From positions 842,035,978 through 842,099,977 of the forward strand of contig NC_090437.1 in NCBI RefSeq assembly GCF_031143425.1: a DNA stretch of 64,000 nucleotides, in the 5' to 3' direction. The notes below the pieces were generated by a model. It saw nothing but the letters and a program-made list of their open reading frames with translations. It was not told where the DNA came from and did no database searches. Below are positions 1 through 12,279 of the stretch, in pieces; position 1 is the first letter of the stretch, and the number at the start of each line of letters is the position of its first letter. Both the position numbers and the translations under genes were made by a program. The DNA is from Pleurodeles waltl. Taxonomy: Eukaryota; Chordata; Amphibia; Caudata; Salamandridae.

Positions 1-286
1 CCCATGCCATTGGCATGGCCACTGCAGGGGCCCCCAGGGGCCCCACGACACCCCATACCGCCATCCTGTTCCTGGCGGGCGAACCGCCAGGAACAGGATG
101 GCGGTATGGGGTGTCGGAATCCCCATGGCGGCGCAGCGGAAAACCGGCGGGAGACCGCTGGTTTTCCCTTTCTGACCGCGGCCAAACCGCCGCGGTCAGA
201 GTGCCCTTGAGAGCACCGCCAGCCTGTTGGCGGTGCTCTCGCGGTCGTTGACCCTGGCGGTCACCGCCAGGGTCAGAATGACCCCC
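1..286. mobile_element. Right end of a hairpin-rich Harbinger-like MITE, cut by the window edge
   Basis: The segment is GC-rich and is built from consecutive hairpins: 2-9/11-18, 47-78/84-115 (32-bp perfect arms, 5-bp loop), 138-150/155-167 (one mismatch), 171-182/189-200, 209-220/229-240 and 250-260/264-274. It ends at 286 with a terminus that reads inward GGGGGTCATTCTGACCC, followed by TAA (287-289), which fits the 3-bp TWA target of PIF/Harbinger elements. The left end and its target copy lie outside the window. It carries no coding capacity. The superfamily call rests on the terminus and resemblance to the elements at 25957 and 45872. Confidence 0.6.
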
Positions 287-375
287 TAAGACACTTTATA
301 CCACTTTTCAGTGATATCTCAGCATTTACTTATTGCATCTTTAATCGTTTTGACCTGCATCTTATCAGATACCAC

Positions 376-597
376 TGTGTGGTGTATTTTTGTGGTGCTA
401 TATGGTGTTATTGTATGATTTATTGCACAAATACTATACACATTGCCTTCTAAGTTAAGCCTGACTGTTATGTGCCAAGCTACAAGAGGGTGGGCACAGG
501 ATAATTTGGATTGTGTGTGACTTACCCTGACTAGAGTGAGGGTCCTTGCTTGGATAGGGGGTAACCTGACTGCCAAACAAAGACCCCATTTCTAACA
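376..597 (+). mobile_element. 3' fragment of the TGTTAG...CTAACA LTR family
   Basis: This piece aligns by eye with the last 200 or so bases of the solo LTR at 7279-9243. Shared blocks include the segments around 'caaatact', 'aagttaagc', 'gtgccaagct', 'gagggtccttgcttgga' and the terminal TTTCTAACA, ending at 597. The 5' part is missing. It is therefore a truncated third copy of the family that also has full-length copies at 7279-9243 and 22264-24351. Open frames here are chance. Confidence 0.75.
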
Positions 598-2990
598 GTG
601 ATCATTTACTTTTGCTATCACTTGTGCTGACTTGAGTGAGAGCAGCTGCTCAGGCACTGTCATGTTGCTGGCAGGCTCCCTTGATCTCGAATAAAGAACA
701 AAGAGCTGCCACCAGAGCCAGTCACCACAAGTGCACTTCCAGAAACCAATGGAAGGTGCCAATCTATGTAAGGCCGGCACCGGATCCTGCCTGGCTGAAT
801 TTTTTTCTGAGTGAGGCTGGATGATTACATATCCCAAAGAGGCCAGGCCTGATAGGAATTTGTTTACTGACTGAAACGCTTTGAGGAATGATAATATAGC
901 GTTGTTACAGTTTTGACAACCCGTAGCTCACCCCTCCCAATCCGACAGTGTGAGCTTGTAATTGATGGACTGGGGAACAAGAAGGGCAGCGTGCTAGTAG
1001 TGCTGATGCTTTTGTTATTGTTTGTTACACCTCCATCGTCCCCTTGGAGCTATAATATGCATAACTATTGCATTTTAAAGAGGTGATGCAGACAACAGCA
1101 CTAAAACGCACGAGTCCAACTACGGATGCGTGGTACTTGGCAGGGCTGCGTGCTCACAGTCACGCATACATAATAAACAGCAGCCCACTTTTTCAAAGTC
1201 TCAACACATCTCATAACCACAGCTTGCTTGCACACCGTTCTTTCTTGGGTCAAGCACTCCCTGTCTGCCCAGCACACTCTCACTCCCCAACATATATTCA
1301 CAACTTAGTATTAGGTCCCAGTCCAGTGTACTTACACCCTGCACCCACTCTAACGCTTCAGCGAATTCTAGCAGTAAAGCATCTGGTGACATCCTATAAT
1401 ACTAACAATCAAGCCCACCACACCCACGCTGTTCACCCATAGCACTCCCTGATACCAGAAGCAAACATCAAACTCCAGAATTGCGTTTTCCCATAAACCT
1501 AGCACGATCAAACATTTAGCATTCTCACACCCCAGCAGTCTCTCTCCAGAGCATTCTATTTCATTCTCCCTCACTCATCCTGAAAATTGCCATGCACTGA
1601 AGATCTCTGCAGCACCCTGAAAACATATACTTTCATCTTTTTGCATACTGACAGGAGCTACTCACTGACGAATACCGCACATACCCAGCATGCACAGGTA
1701 TGCCAACGACAGCAGCAACCAGTGCCCTGTTGGAACTGCAATAAGTGCAGCAAGCCAAACTTAGAGCTGAAGGTTACATGAAGTACATAGTGTGGCTGTT
1801 TCATTCGCTATAAGTATCATTCTAGGTGCATGAATACTGGACATTCCACCTACCTTATAGTAGTGGAAGGCATGCCACATCTGTCTACAGAATGCATGCT
1901 GCAAGTGCGCTGTAGCTCCTATTCCACAGTTGTACCATGGCAGGAAGGTGCAACCTCTGCAAACCCCAGTGATAGTGCACCACACTAACCCTGGTCTCAC
2001 AATAATGGGTGGGTAACCGAAACACTGAGCAGTGTACCAAGTGTCACACTGTTATGTCATTCAACCACAGCACAGCAGGGCAGCATAACCATTCCCCCTC
2101 TTGACACAATCGCCCCCTAAAATGACTGTCTGGGTGTCAGTCTGGCTAAGTACACATGTAGGAACGCCAAATACACCAAAAGACAGCAATTTCTCTAACC
2201 AGCTGCAGCGAAGCAATTGAGAACTAAACACTTTCAAAAGGAAAGACCACCTTGTAAAGGATACATTCAAAAGTACCTTGCAGAAGCCAGTTAGACATTC
2301 AGTGTCACACACACCTGACCTAAAGGCTGAAAGCAAGTTATATAGACAGATGAAAATGCAGCATTAGGAAAGTAAAACCAGACAAGAGAGACATAACTAT
2401 TCAAAAAAGGATCAGTAAAATGTCATAAGGCAGCAAGATATCAACAGAATGCCTTCAGTCTAAAGAGGAAGTGACCAACATAAATCCAACCTTCAAATCA
2501 AGAAAGACAACCTGAAAGTCAACATGAAGGTTTGTCAGACAAGGAGAAAGATAATTATATCTCTCACTACATTTAGCCCATAATACCAGATCAATCATTC
2601 ATATCTTCACATGTTCAAAAGTGCGTCAGCTTCCATGGTGAATGAGAAAGTACCACTATATTGTTAGGATAACCCCTCAGTCATGGAAAGGACAATGTGT
2701 CATAGTTAAACACGCCCCAAATAAACACAGGTGATGCGTGAAACCCTTAACATATCGCTAAGCAACACTTCATATATGCCATTAAGACACAACAAAGCAA
2801 GGACTGAAAATAGTCTACAAAAATTAAACAAACCAATAACATGGGGAAACTATCATCTAAGAATAGCAGTCAGTAAAACTCAGTGGCGCCATACTACAGT
2901 GAGGAAAGTAGGAGTTGAATCATCACCAAAATCTGTGCAAAGAAACAGAAACACTATCAGACCCTGCTCAGAGGTCACAGAGCAGAAAAG
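598..2990. other. Non-coding stretch without a recognised gene
   Basis: I see no gene here. The frames of 60-137 codons overlap one another on both strands, begin without recognisable context and show no family motif. 2340-2980 is AT-rich and resembles retroelement internal or flanking sequence next to the LTR-like repeat that starts at 2991, but I cannot place it. Short local repeats only. Confidence 0.5.
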
Positions 2991-3335
2991 TGCTACTGGG
3001 CCCAAGGTGTGTTGGTCAAGGTCGTTTGCCACGAGTGTCTGGAGGTTCATGATATTGCACCGCAAACTGGGTCAAGTACAACCCCTACTAGACTTGACTC
3101 TCAAAGAAGTGAGGCGAGCAGTCACAGCTTACTTAGGGAACTAGTGTGGTGGACAAGAGATCAGAGGACAACAATTAACCAACAGTCACAATAATGTATT
3201 GCCTAGAGCTACTCTTTTAGAAAAAGAAAGTAAATCACAAAACAAAACTAACTAAAACTAAATATTATGCATTTCAATATATGGTAAGTAATACCATGTT
3301 TGTATCCCTGACTACATACTATAGTAGGCGCTACA
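2991..3335 (-). repeat. LTR-like repeat, probable 3' LTR of a minus-strand retroelement (345 bp)
   Basis: Read on the minus strand it begins TGTAGCGCC at 3335 and ends ...GGGCCCAGTAGCA at 2991. It matches the interrupted copy at 7191-9501 along its whole length. The minus-strand bases just before the start (3336-3347) are purine-rich (AGAGTGGGAAGG), as expected of a polypurine tract. The copy lacks any insertion at about 3064-3068, where the other copy carries a 2-kb solo LTR, so it preserves the empty site. No flanking target duplication was found, so the limits are by alignment only. Confidence 0.6.
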
Positions 3336-4780
3336 CCTTCCCACTCTGTATTCCATCCACACCTTGGCACCCTCGGAACTACAGTGCCCTTTATCAAGAG
3401 ACAGAGGAATAAATAAGGAACAGCTGCAGGTTATCTCAGTTACCCCCATGGGGTTTAGCGGCCAACTCAATTACTTCTGCTTACCATTGGTTTACTTTAG
3501 GCAGAAAGTTTCAAATATCAACACTTGACTCTCATGCAGGGCATCTCAGTCCTGCTTCTCCAGTTGTGCCGAACCCTTGTGATGCTTGTGCGCTGTTCCT
3601 CGCACCGTGGATGATGATGAGCACCACCCATCTTCCCAGGAGCCTCTCATTGGTGTCTACATCATTGGATGAAGGCTGCAGGGTAGATCAAGGACCAAGG
3701 CACAGATCCTCCAAAGTCTTGGCCTCACAGTTTTTTTTTACCACCATTAGGGGCTACATCCGAGAAGAATGAGCAGTTTAAAATTACTGTACAAGCAGGG
3801 AGTAAATGAGATGGCCATCTTGTGCAATACGTTAGTGCAGCAGATGTCATCAGAAGAACCCAGAGTTTGGAGGTTATGGATATAAAGGATGGTGTCTACT
3901 GTGGTCAATGCTTGCATAAAGAATTGTAGTTCAGCTACATCTTTCACTTGGCAAGGATACCTTTTAATGTGGTCATATAAGAAAATGATCCGTAAAAAAG
4001 TAGCAAGTTTGTCACAAATTGCATGAGAACAAACTGTAGTATATAGCAGTCCATCCTCCCATTCAACACAATACCTTCAAATCAATCATGTGGTGTCCTT
4101 CTATGCTTACATTTCAAGTCCCACAATCATAGGCCACTCAAGTTTCACCAGTCAGGATTCTTCCTGGGGAGGTCCTCCAGCAGCTAACAACATCTGAAGC
4201 TGTGGCAGTGACCCAGACTCCAACACCAGGTCCAATGCTTGTGTATCAGCCTCCTCTCCCTCTGCAGCAAGGGTAATGGCCTTTGCAAACCTGAGATGGT
4301 CATAGCCTTTTCTTGTGTCTGGTCAAAACAGCTGACAGGGTCCAAACCATGTAGCTTTCAGCTCCTAGGACCAGACCCGGGACAATCAAGTCACTGCTAC
4401 AGAGACATCTAGAACCTTGCATCTTTCTCACCTCTACATAGACCATGGTCATTGACGTCTACATTAACTCAGGATATTGAGTCTGCATGTTGTCCTCGCA
4501 GACTGCCAAACATGTGCATTGGAACTAGGGAGAATCTCATCTGGTTCGAGATACTTCATCTCAACCATTGTCCTTTAAGTAGCCCTCAGGGCAGAAACCT
4601 TCTTCCCATTGATATTAGAATATACCACAAACCACATGATATTTGGATGTATATGCTTAAGAGAATCTGGGTCCCTTTCCCAAATGTCCATTGCTACTAT
4701 CTTGAGTGACACAGGGTCGTCTCACCCACAGCCAACACACTTACTAGAATGGGTGCAGGTGGTACAGGATCTTTCACCGG
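3336..4780 (-). other. Interior of the 2991-9501 retroelement, no recognisable pol
   Basis: This lies between the 3' LTR-like repeat and the decayed gag. In a complete element protease, reverse transcriptase and integrase would be expected here. I found no DTG/DSG, (F/Y)xDD or DDE motif in any frame, and the space is far too short for pol. Either the element lost pol by deletion or it was a non-autonomous gag-only form. Confidence 0.4.
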
Positions 4781-4789
4781 ACAGTCTCT

Positions 4790-6020
4790 TTTGTAGTGGC
4801 CCTACATGTGTTGCATACAACAAGTAATGATTCTGGGCTTGGGAGAATGTTATTGTCTTCCCTTTTCCTGGTGTTCTTAACTTAGTACCCAATTCCATTT
4901 GGGGGCTATGGCAATTGCACTGGCCTTTACATTCTGGTTTGAAACAAGTCTGTTAAGAGCTCTTCTTTTGGGTCAAAGCAATGCTATCCCAACCCCTTTG
5001 TTATCCCTGTTGGTTACCCTCTTGTCATCCAACAATGCAAGCTTCTCTGGCTCCTTTTCTATCCAGTCAGACAGGTATTACGTGGGGGGAAGGCATTCTT
5101 CCTTGAGTAATTCTCTCATAATTAATGGGTTGAAAGCATGAAAATCCTTGGCCTCCATCACTCTCAACCATTCACTTTAATCACACAACACACTACGAAT
5201 CCAATTTTCAAATTGAACACTATCCGTTCTCTTGAATTATTTGAATCTTTGAAAGTACTGAGCTGCATTTAGCTGAACCTGTCCGATCAGGGCTTCTGTC
5301 ATTAACTGCTAATTTATCTGATCAGCTACATTCATTCCCCTAATGGCTGACATTCCTACTATGGACAAGTCACTCATTAAAGTATCTGCTTTAAACATAT
5401 TGCCCAAAGCATGCTATGTGCAAGCAGTCTCAAACCTCACAAATTGTTCTAAAAATGATCCTGGCTTTCCACTCATTTGAACAGTTGCCATTGGAACTTC
5501 AGCAGACATCCTTCAGTGTACGAGGCTGAATCGCCTTGCTGTCTCTGCTGCCATCCCAAGCTTTTCCTTCTCTATGGCTAGCCTTTCTCTCTCCCTCTCT
5601 CTCTCTCTCTTTTCCTTTAAACTCTTTTCATTTTTTATCCTCTTGTTCCTATTACTTCTATCTCTCCTGCCTCATTTCCTCTTTATCCTGGTGAGTTAAT
5701 TTCATCTTCTCATTATTAAAGTACCTTTCCTCCTCCTCTTGCTCGTACTTAATTTTCAGAAGTGCCAACTGCAAGTTTAGGACCTCAGTCAGACATAACC
5801 CAGGCAAAGGAATAGCTCCTATAGTTAGTGACACTTGAATCCTTGAATATTGGAGTGTGGAGGACAAGGGAATATGAATGTCACCAAAAAACACTGAAAG
5901 AAAATGTGGGGACACACTCAGAGTGTTTCTCAGGAAAAATTCAGCTAAAGGGCTATCTAGGCTGGGTTCAATGAGTGGGATGTCAAAGCTCGGACAGGGG
6001 CTCAAGCATGTCTGCGTCAC
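4790..6020 (-). pseudogene. Decayed retroelement gag-like reading frame
   Basis: Gag proteins assemble the particle that packages retroelement RNA. On the minus strand, from 6020 downward, there is an N-terminal segment, then a Glu/Lys/Arg-rich predicted coiled coil around 5570-5760, a segment with FLEQFVRFETAC near 5445-5480, and a stretch near 5060-5150 reading RELLKEECLPPT, which resembles the helical SCAN-like capsid C-terminal fold. A zinc-knuckle-like C..C...GH....C cluster follows near 4795-4825 but needs a frame change. Several stops and frameshifts interrupt it, so it is a pseudogene. It sits between two LTR-like repeats in the same orientation. The SCAN-like assignment is by motif spacing only; a different gag class is possible. 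Confidence 0.5.
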
Positions 6021-7190
6021 TCCTTAGTAAAATTATTATCTGGTTCAGAAAGCTCTGTTTGTATTTGCAAGTCATGCTCTCATGCTTTTTCTCACCTGCT
6101 CACTAAGAGGAGGTGGACGCTGGCATTTGTGCCAAGACAGCAAGATGGGCATAGTTGGCAGTGCATGTTTGAACAAAATGAAACCTGTCACCGAACGAGC
6201 AACTGTCATCCTTGGGAAAGCATAGGCTGTATTTTCTTTCCTTAAAAGCCTATATTTCTTTGTCCATATTCTAGGCACATTATTCTTCATCCTTGTTTTT
6301 TTCCCTTCCATATTGGTGTTCTTTGCTTGATAACATGCCTAGGGTAATATTTTGCTCCTACTCCAAGAGGGGTTGTTCCATTGGGATTCTTACTACTAAC
6401 CAATCTATTAAGGCTTCCTTTCTTTCTCTGTAATCGCTTCCTGTTCTTCTATTTTCATTTACTGCTTTTGTACAACACAAAGAGCCTGGAACTGCCAATC
6501 ATTGCACTGCAAATGCTCCATTATATTTTTTATACATTTGTTGCCTGCAGGTACTGTTCCTCTTTGCTCCAGTTCCTATATTGGAATTACTTCTGTCTCC
6601 TGGTCTCCATTCTTCCCTCCTGGAAATTCAGTGTTCAGTGCCAGCATCTTGTTCTTTACTTGCTGTGGAGGTTATTTTTCGGCCACTGGTTTATTTTCAA
6701 CAGTTTGTGATCATTCTTGAAGGCACCAGTCATTCTTGCAAGGAACCATCTGTGAATCAACACAGTCACAATAATAAAAGGTTGTCCGTACTTTTTGCCA
6801 CATAGAAGTGAGGAGAAGACCCAAGAGTTTTGTCCAGCAATTGACAGAGGCTACGAGAACCTGACACTACAGCACTCCCTCCCTAGGTTCGTATCACAGT
6901 ACTCTCACCATAGTCAATCACTATTTCTTTCCAAAGCCTAGTTTCTCTAACTGGTCCTTATAATCATATACAATGGTTTCCCTATTGTTGTTTCTGGGAG
7001 CCCCTCACCCTCTTTCCATAGAGTCCCCAAAGTGATTTAAGCACAGTATTTCAAGATCTACCCATGTGATTCTTATATCTGTTATTATACTGTGCAGGTA
7101 ATACAGTGTTTAAGGTGATCTTATTGTGTTAAAAACAGATGGAAGCAGAACTTACAGATCTCAATCTACTTGCCGTCAACTGCCAGATCC
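6021..7190 (-). other. Probable leader region of the minus-strand retroelement
   Basis: This runs between the gag-like frame and the right LTR-like repeat. On the minus strand, five bases after the LTR end (7191) comes TGGCAGTTGACGG, a position and TGG start typical of a retroelement primer-binding site. I could not match it to a particular tRNA. The plus-strand frames of 70-109 codons at 6381-6805 are rich in Phe/Leu from pyrimidine-rich DNA and look like chance. Confidence 0.35.
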
Positions 7191-9501
7191 TGTACTGGGC
7201 CCAAACTGTGGTGGTTGAAGTCTTTGCCACTGGTGTCCGCGGGTCTGCCCTAACTAAGCTGTAAAATATGAGCCAAGTTGTTAGACTTTTCATCCTTGGT
7301 GTGGTCTCCCCTAATGTTTTGCCTCTGTTTCCCAGGTTGTTGATGTGTGCTGGACTCTGTTTTTGTTACTTCGGGCACTTTCCCACTGCTATCCAGTGCT
7401 AAAGTGCAAGTGCTCCTGTATACTATGTGTATGTAATTGGCTTTCCATGATCTGCATATTTGATTTACTGGTAAGTCCCTAGTACAGTGCACAAGAGGTG
7501 CCCAGGGCCTGTAAATCAAATGCTACTAGTGGGCCTGCAGCACTGGTTGTGTCACCCACATTAGTAGCCCTGTAAACATGGTTCAGACCTGCCACTGCAG
7601 TGTCTGTGTGTGCAGACCTTAACTGCCAATTCGACTTGGCAAGTGTACCCACTTGCCAGGCCTAAACCTTCCCTTTTCTTACATATAAGGCACCCCTATG
7701 GTAGGCCCTAGGTAGCCCCAGGGGCAGAGTAAAGTTTTAGTAAAGTTTGTTTTGAGACTGTGTGTTTGAAAATGCCACTTTTAGAAAGTGGGCATTTTCT
7801 TGCTTAAACCATTCTGTGACTCTGCCTGTTTGTGGATTCCCTGTCTGGGTCAGTTTGACAGTTGGACTGTTTGCACCTCTCTCTAGACAGTGACACAAAG
7901 GGAGCTGGGGTGTAGCCTGCATATCCTGATGAGCCATCTGTGACAGGAGGGAGGGGAGGAGTGGTCACTTATACCTGAAAAGGCTGTGCCTGCCCTGACA
8001 CAATGCAGTCTCCAACCGCCTGGTGTGTCAGGGGCCTGGCCTGGGCAAGGTAGGATTTCACAAACAAGAGAAACTTTCCTTTGAAGTAAGCCTACTTCAA
8101 AGGCCAAAGTGGGTATAAGAAGGGCACCCAAAACCACAGACTTTAGATCACTTCTGGACATCAAGAGGAACCTCTGCCTGAAGAAGAGCTGAGAAGTGCT
8201 GCCCTGCCTGTGCTTTGTGGAGCTACCTGCAGTTGCTGCTTCTGCCTGTGGAAGGTGGAGAAAGACTGGACTTTGTTGTGCATTCCTGCTTATGAGGAAA
8301 TCTCCAAGGGCTTGTCCTGAGCTTGCCTCATGTTGTTGAAGTCTCAGGGCCATTAAAGACTTCTCCTGCCAGCACCCGGACTCTCTACTGAGACTCCTGC
8401 CCTGCCAAGTGGTGCACTATCCAGTTCCTGGGTCCTCGGAAGGTGAAGTTGGCAGACCAAGACTGAAATCCAGCACAGACTGCTGTGCGGGGAAAATATC
8501 AACGCACCTTTCGGCTTCACTGCAGAAATTGACGCTCCACCGGTATTGTGGCTGGAAGATCGACACACGCAGCTGGAGAAACGATGGACAACACCCGCTG
8601 ACGAAGGCTTATAACTTCGCAACCCACATTGTGTGGTTTTGCTGATACCGTGCGGCAAAATTTTCAATGCAAATCTTGCTGGGCACGGAAAAAGGAAGCA
8701 ATGCCTGCCCGGATCCGAGTACTGCCCGGATCGACGCATCGCTCTCCTGCAGAGAGGAAAAACGGCGCACGCTGACCCGACCGGAGGAGAAACGACGCAT
8801 GGTCTCGCTTGCAGGTGAGAAATCGACGCATCACTAATCTTTTTTTAAGCACACTCGCCCTTGCATGTTATTTTGACACTACCCAGGTACTTTTCAACAC
8901 GAACAGTGTTTTTACTGTTTAAAGGATTTATGACTCTTTTGTTTTTAAAATTAATAACTTGTCTTGTGTATGTTGGATTTTTGTCGTTTTGATTAGATAA
9001 ATATTTCCTATTTTTCTAAACCTGTGTTGTGTCATTTTGTAGTGTTTTCACAGAGTTACTGGCGGTGTTGTTACAAATACTTTACACCTAGACTCTGAAG
9101 TTAAGCTTGCCTGCTTGTGCCAAGCTACCAAGGGGGTGAGCGGGGGTTAACTAAGGGTGATTCTCCTTTACCCTGAGTAGAGTGAGGGTCCTTGCTTGGA
9201 CAGGGGGCCACCCCACTGCCAACCAAAGAACCCTTTTCTAACACAAGTACAAATGTTTCTACAACTGATTATCAGGAAAGAGAGAGTGAGTAGTCAAAGG
9301 TTTCTCAGGAAGGTAGTGTTGAGGGCAAGAACTCAGAACTCATTAGTCAATCGAGACACAAAACATTTTGTCCAACTCAGTGCTTCTCTTTTATATAAAA
9401 CAAAGTAATTTGACCTTAAAGCAGAACTAAATACTACACAAGTTGATTGCAACATAATAAAGGGTCGTACTTTAATTTGCATTGTAATGTGACGTACTAC
9501 A
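7191..9501 (-). repeat. LTR-like repeat split by a nested solo LTR
   Basis: The outer pieces 7191-7278 and 9244-9501 together match the repeat at 2991-3335. Removing the 1965-bp insert and one 5-bp target copy leaves 341 bp, against 345 bp for the other copy. Minus-strand ends are TGTAGTAC... at 9501 and ...GGGCCCAGTACA at 7191, so this would be the 5' LTR of the element. A purine-rich tract also lies outside the 9501 end, and weak similarity to the other copy continues past it, so a separate 3' LTR of another copy is an alternative. Confidence 0.6.
7279..9243 (+). mobile_element. Solo LTR, TGTTAGA...TCTAACA family, 1965 bp (copy A)
   Basis: The element starts TGTTAGA at 7279 and ends TCTAACA at 9243. 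It is bracketed by a perfect 5-bp direct repeat CAAGT (7274-7278 and 9244-9248). TG...CA ends with short inverted repeats and a 5-bp duplication are the signature of an LTR inserted by a retroviral-type integrase. A lone LTR usually results from recombination between the two LTRs of a full element. The same family appears at 22264-24351 (inverted) and 376-597. The open frames of 128 and 156 codons on the minus strand at 7883-8739 lie in the GC-rich middle and have no recognisable domain. Confidence 0.85.
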
Positions 9502-9939
9502 CTCCCAACTTCCAGTGCCCTCTCTCCCTGCTAGGGTCACAATTCTTGGTCTACACGCCCCAAAACACTATGGCTAACTAATCAATCAGCCACGGGTGCA
9601 GACTCACTGTTCAAATGTGCAACTTGGTTCCATTTGTTTCACCCTTTCAGCAAAAGTCCCAAGGAGTGAGGTACACTCCTTTGTGCGTGTTAATCTTGTC
9701 CCAGGTGCTGGCTAAGCCACACATTGACCTGTTAGTTAATGACGCAGCTAAACAGTGCAGTGTACCCAGTTCCTGCTCCCACCATCACAGCAGCTACTCC
9801 TCGCCTGTGGGTTTGCAGCAGTAGCTTCACGTCAGGAGAGGGTCCACGAGATGAGATAGGTCCAGAGGCAGCTCCTCCACTATGGCGGAAGAGCGTCGTC
9901 CCGCTCCCTCCTGCCCCCCACCAGCAGCAGCAGCTGCAA
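9502..9939. other. Non-coding stretch between repeats
   Basis: No gene or clear repeat boundary is visible. The part nearest 9502 is purine-rich on the minus strand and may be the polypurine flank or internal end of an LTR element. The rest contains only short overlapping open frames. Confidence 0.35.
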
Positions 9940-10330
9940 AACTTTTACAATAACACCATAATAAACTATGTTTTATTGTAAAAGGGGCATGGCCACGGGC
10001 GATGACAGTGATGGAGGGGGAGTGTACAGCACTCCCCCTCAGTGTGCATGTATGTTTGGCTGGCCATCTCACATGCGCATTGAGCTGTCTCCAACCCGGC
10101 ACAGTGTTGCTGGGTTGGCAGAACAGGCAGAGGCTCCCACTCTGCCAAGCCAGGGAGCTCCATCCAATCCTAACGCTGCTGTCATGCTGCCAAAATTGAC
10201 CTCAGTGAGGACAGCGGCGCAGCAAGGAAGGTAAGTATTTTTTTTTATGCTTTTTATTATTTTTGGGATTATTTCCCCCACCTCCTGCGATGCTCCCCTG
10301 TCCCCCAGTGAGCCACAACTGGATTGGTCA
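9940..10330 (+). repeat. Dispersed repeat, copy 1 (plus orientation)
   Basis: This segment matches the reverse complement of 12280-12760. Shared blocks in order are an AT-rich start near 'ataaactatgttttat', 'catgt.tgtttggctggcc', a block ending 'ccaatcct.a.gctgct.tcatgct', and a 'cagcggc..agcaaggaa' segment followed by a T-rich stretch. It contains a perfect hairpin, 10014-10024 with 10030-10040. Family identity is unknown; it may be a non-autonomous element. Both copies have small internal palindromes. Confidence 0.6.
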
Positions 10331-12279
10331 GCCATATCTGTGAAGCAACCCTTGATGTTGCCAGTGGCAGCCTTCTCAGCCTGTTACAGGCAGGCATTCT
10401 GATGTGCAGCTACAGTCTCCACACCATGTCATTCACCATAGTAGGCCTTCGGCAGTTGTAGTCTCAGAGTGGATCAGGGCTTCCTGCTACAGCAGAGGCT
10501 CTGCTGCACTCTCTCCAATGGCAGCATCACCAGTCTTTCAAACCACTCCCTAACTTCTAGGTGACACCATGATACTTTAACACTCTTAGTGCAGCTCACA
10601 CAGTAACCATACAGAGAGACTGGGAGGAACCCTGGCACAGGACACTCTTAGCTTTGCTCTCTGGAAATCAGCTTTCTCTGACTGCCCAAGATGCTAAGCT
10701 TCTCCACCTGGCCAGACTCTCCTCCTTCAGGGCAGGCACACTCCTTTCCCCACTCAGAAGTTAGCTGAGTTTCTAGGCACTTCAGGCAGACCCTCATCTC
10801 CTCCAACAGAAAGTGTAGGCTTCAGGTGATACCCCTTCATCTCTGGGAGACTGTCTGTGAGGCAGACACCAGCCCTGGTTGCACAGCAGTCTTCTGAGTA
10901 CTGTGTGAAGCACTCCCTTCCCTCTTTAAGGGGAACTTGGGACACAAATTAACAAAGTGGGGTAGTTTGAATTTCACTTTTATACACATTTCTGAGACAG
11001 GACATATGAATACACTGATTAAGGCTTCAAGGACGGTTTTGAGCTGATTCCCTTGCAAATGTCAGTTTAAACATGCTCCTCAGACACAGCCTTCGATTAA
11101 AGTGATGATACTCATCGCAAGCAGGAATTAGGCTGGCTACAAGCACGTGAATCAATAAAATAGGCACAATGAAGTGTGAGATATATGCACTTAGCTGTCA
11201 TTAGCCCTCTTGAAGCAGTAATCAGAGTCAGATAAAAGGGCAGGCCTTGACTAGATATTTCTTAACCTTGAAGAACTATAGTGCAGCTCCTCTTACTCCT
11301 AATATCTAGCAAATGGCAGTGCTCCAGAAGAAGGAATCAGCACTCCTTTGCTAACAAAATCCTCATTGTATTTCTAAGGGTAGCTTTGTCTCAATCATTC
11401 TTCACTTCAGTGTCTGAGTCTCCGCTCTCCAGCAATGCAGGCAATACGCTTCCACTGTCAGGGGAAGCAGCCAATATCCTCCATCTCATGTTGTGCTAAT
11501 CCAGGAGCATCCCAAATGGATCCCATTGGCCTCAATACTCAGACAACATAAACTTAATTACGCACACGCGCTAAGCCCTCGCTGCACCTACACGCACTTG
11601 CCACACACAAGGGATTTCAGCACTAGATTCCGGGTTTCACATAACAGCTGAAGTTTACTGATAGGAACCAATAGGCTAGCCCTTCCTTGATATAGAGGAA
11701 AAGATCTGGTCACACTACTAATTCACAAAATATTGTCCACTGTCACCACCACTTTCTGCGACACAACCATGGCATAGACAGTCTAATGCCCACTATGAGG
11801 GCATACATTTTGCACAGCTACAGGTCACACAACAGATTCTGAACCAGCCTTTGCACACAGGCTACATTGCCATGACACCTGGGCCTAAATAAAAGTCAGG
11901 ATGCAACCATCACATGCAATTGGGCACTCAGCCCTCAAGTACATCCCCATTTACCATGCAGGGAGAATTCTGTGGTGGCAACACACCACTGGAAGAAGGA
12001 CTCTAACGGCGAAAGAAAGCTATTGTAGAGATAGTAAAATATAAGAAGAAAATACATGCTACAGAAAGCAGAAAACAAGTGATATATAGTAAGTGTACAG
12101 AATACAACACATTCCTGTAACAAAAATCATTTAGTATATATAGGCGAATATACATTTATAGGCAAGCTCCTCAAATTGCTGTAAAGCAGCATATCAAAGA
12201 TATACAAAATACAATATATAACTCACAAATGTGAAAAAAAAAACATATCTTCAACGTTCTTTAGGTTGTTTTTAAACAA
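10331..12279. other. Non-coding stretch
   Basis: I see no gene. Open frames are at most 73 codons and are not supported by any motif. Composition is moderately AT-rich with no tandem array. The region separates the two inverted copies of the 9940 family. Confidence 0.5.

Noticed and set aside
7883..8739. Minus-strand frames of 156 and 128 codons in solo LTR copy A
   Set aside because: They fall inside the LTR, are not matched in copy B and show no motif.
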